Part shown: piece by piece, positions 15,125 through 16,043 of the stretch | How the letters are laid out: every line of letters begins with the position of its first letter | Position numbering within the stretch: the stretch's first letter is position 1 | Assembly: GCA_021736565.1 (NCBI GenBank) | Contig: JAIPFO010000038.1 | Coordinates: 1-16,043 of the forward strand | Source: Phycisphaerae bacterium | Lineage (GTDB): Bacteria; Planctomycetota; Phycisphaerae; Sedimentisphaerales; SM23-30 | Length of the DNA stretch: 16,043 nucleotides | Direction: 5' to 3' | Made by a program: the position numbers and the translations under genes | The notes under the pieces: generated by a model | What the model was told of the DNA's origin: nothing | The model's input: the letters and a program-made list of their open reading frames with translations, nothing else | Databases searched by the model: none

Positions 15125-15610
15125 ATGAAACGAACATTAAGTGTTTTAGTTCAGAATCAGCCCGGCGTTCTGGCTCATGTGGCCGGAATGTTTGCGGCTC
15201 GAAGTTTTAATATAGATTCCTTAGCGGTTGGGCGGACCGAAGATCCCGGCCTGAGTCGTATGACCATTGTAGTTCTTGGTGATGATGCGATTTTGGAGCA
15301 GGTTCGCAAGCAATTGGGTAAGATCGTTCCGGTGATGAAAATATTTGATTACACGGGTGACAATCTGGTTTTACGCGATTTGATGCTGTTGAAAGTGTCG
15401 GCTCCACCGGAAAAGCGAGCAGAAATCCAGGCCATGATCGAGATGTTTCATGGTAAGGTTGTTGATGTGGACTCCCGGTTTGTCATGGTTGAAATTGCAG
15501 GGCCCGAAGAAAAGATTGAAGCTTTTATTGACATGTGCAGGCCATATGGTATAAAAGACGTAGTAAGAACGGGTATGATTGCGATGCCCCGACATCACCG
15601 AAGTAAATAG
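15125..15610 (+). CDS. ilvN: Acetolactate synthase small (regulatory) subunit
   Basis: 161 residues. ATG 15125 is preferred over the GTG directly before it because GAGG (15113-15116) is correctly spaced and family members begin with the same beta strand (MKRTLSVLVQN). An ACT domain occupies about residues 3-76, with NQPGVLAHVAGMFAARSFN and SLAVGRTEDPGLSRMT, the usual sequence of this subunit. A C-terminal domain follows (about 80-155). The protein binds the large subunit, raises its activity and carries valine feedback inhibition. The length matches the family. It starts 84 bp after ilvB, longer than in tightly packed operons, with a small stem-loop between them. The short form is of the IlvN/IlvH type; I use ilvN, and ilvH would be an equally common label. 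Confidence 0.95.
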   Translation: MKRTLSVLVQNQPGVLAHVAGMFAARSFNIDSLAVGRTEDPGLSRMTIVVLGDDAILEQVRKQLGKIVPVMKIFDYTGDNLVLRDLMLLKVSAPPEKRAEIQAMIEMFHGKVVDVDSRFVMVEIAGPEEKIEAFIDMCRPYGIKDVVRTGMIAMPRHHRSK

Positions 15611-15614
15611 GCGG

Positions 15615-15632
15615 CCAGGTTGTTGTGCCTGG
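15615..15632 (+). other. Small stem-loop between ilvN and ilvC
   Basis: CCAGG (15615-15619) and CCTGG (15628-15632) pair around an 8-base loop, 4 bp after the ilvN stop. No T-run follows, so read-through into ilvC is expected; the structure may protect or process the mRNA. Confidence 0.35.
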
Positions 15633-15682
15633 TACGGTAAAAAAGTAATATAAACGACTACTATATAAGGAGTTAACGTCGA

Positions 15683-16043
15683 ATGAGCGAAGCTAAAATT
15701 TATTATGAAAGTGAAGCACCGATCACAGCCCTTGAAGGAAAAACCATTGCCGTGATCGGTTATGGGAGCCAGGGGCATGCCCATAGTCAGAATCTACGCG
15801 ACAGTGGACTTCATGTGATTATTGCGGAGCTGGAGGGGACTGAGAACTATAAGCTGGCAGTGGAGCATGGCTTTTCTCCCCTGACAACGGGTGATGCGGT
15901 CAAGAAAGCGGACCTGGTCATTGTTACCCTGCCCGATGAAGTTCAGGCTAAGATTTATGAGAGTGCGATTGCCCCGAATCTGTCGGCCGGGAAGACATTG
16001 GGATTCTGCCATGGTTTCAATATTCATTTCAAGTATATTGCCC
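15683..16043 (+). CDS. ilvC: Ketol-acid reductoisomerase, 3' partial
   Basis: The frame is open to the end of the window, giving 120 complete codons. ATG 15683 has AAGGAG (15667-15672) 10 bases upstream. The start MSEAKIYYESEAPITALEGK is followed by a Rossmann nucleotide-binding loop, IAVIGYGSQGHAHSQNLRDSG, interrupted here only by strand boundaries, and then DLVIVTLPDEVQAKIY and LGFCHGFNIHF, all typical of this enzyme. It converts 2-acetolactate and 2-aceto-2-hydroxybutyrate to the dihydroxy acids using NAD(P)H and Mg. Cofactor preference cannot be judged safely from the part visible. It starts 72 bp after ilvN and completes the ilvBNC order. Confidence 0.95.
   Translation, partial: MSEAKIYYESEAPITALEGKTIAVIGYGSQGHAHSQNLRDSGLHVIIAELEGTENYKLAVEHGFSPLTTGDAVKKADLVIVTLPDEVQAKIYESAIAPNLSAGKTLGFCHGFNIHFKYIA

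Noticed and set aside
1..16043. CRISPR arrays, tRNA or rRNA genes, toxin-antitoxin pairs, phage or defence systems
   Set aside because: No regularly spaced repeats, no cloverleaf or rRNA-like segment, and no recognised defence or phage proteins were seen on reading both strands.

Overview
The window looks like a chromosomal segment of a Planctomycetota-type (PVC superphylum) bacterium. This is an inference from gene content: two large secreted PDZ plus alpha-toroid proteins of the DUF6288 type, a signal-peptide-bearing peptidase set, and an ilvB-ilvN-ilvC run. No rRNA or other phylogenetic marker is present, so the assignment is tentative.

Layout, left to right. (1) 2-2263: the 3' part of a large protein with a PDZ-like domain, an alpha-helical toroid and a HEAT-repeat tail. 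It is followed at 2473-3939 by a shorter paralogue that has a signal peptide and lacks the HEAT tail. (2) 4178-11134: four same-strand genes separated by 100, 73 and 19 bp. They encode an exported M14 carboxypeptidase, an exported M24 Xaa-Pro-aminopeptidase-like enzyme, an exported M1 aminopeptidase with a HEAT tail, and an NSS-type sodium-coupled amino-acid transporter. Together they read as a route for trimming peptides from both ends outside the cytoplasm, including at proline, and importing the amino acids. (3) 11222-12862, minus strand: a PHP-domain gene broken by an internal deletion and frame change, then a REP-associated tyrosine transposase (RAYT) gene. Between the RAYT start and ilvB lie two copies of an 18-bp repeat and a perfect 12-bp palindrome. 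(4) 13093-16043: a good sigma70-type promoter, then ilvB, ilvN and the start of ilvC, the core of isoleucine/valine biosynthesis.

The most interesting part is 1-11134. Two related proteins of unknown function sit directly upstream of a complete exopeptidase and amino-acid uptake cassette, and HEAT tails occur on a member of each group. No CRISPR array, tRNA, rRNA or recognised defence system was seen.
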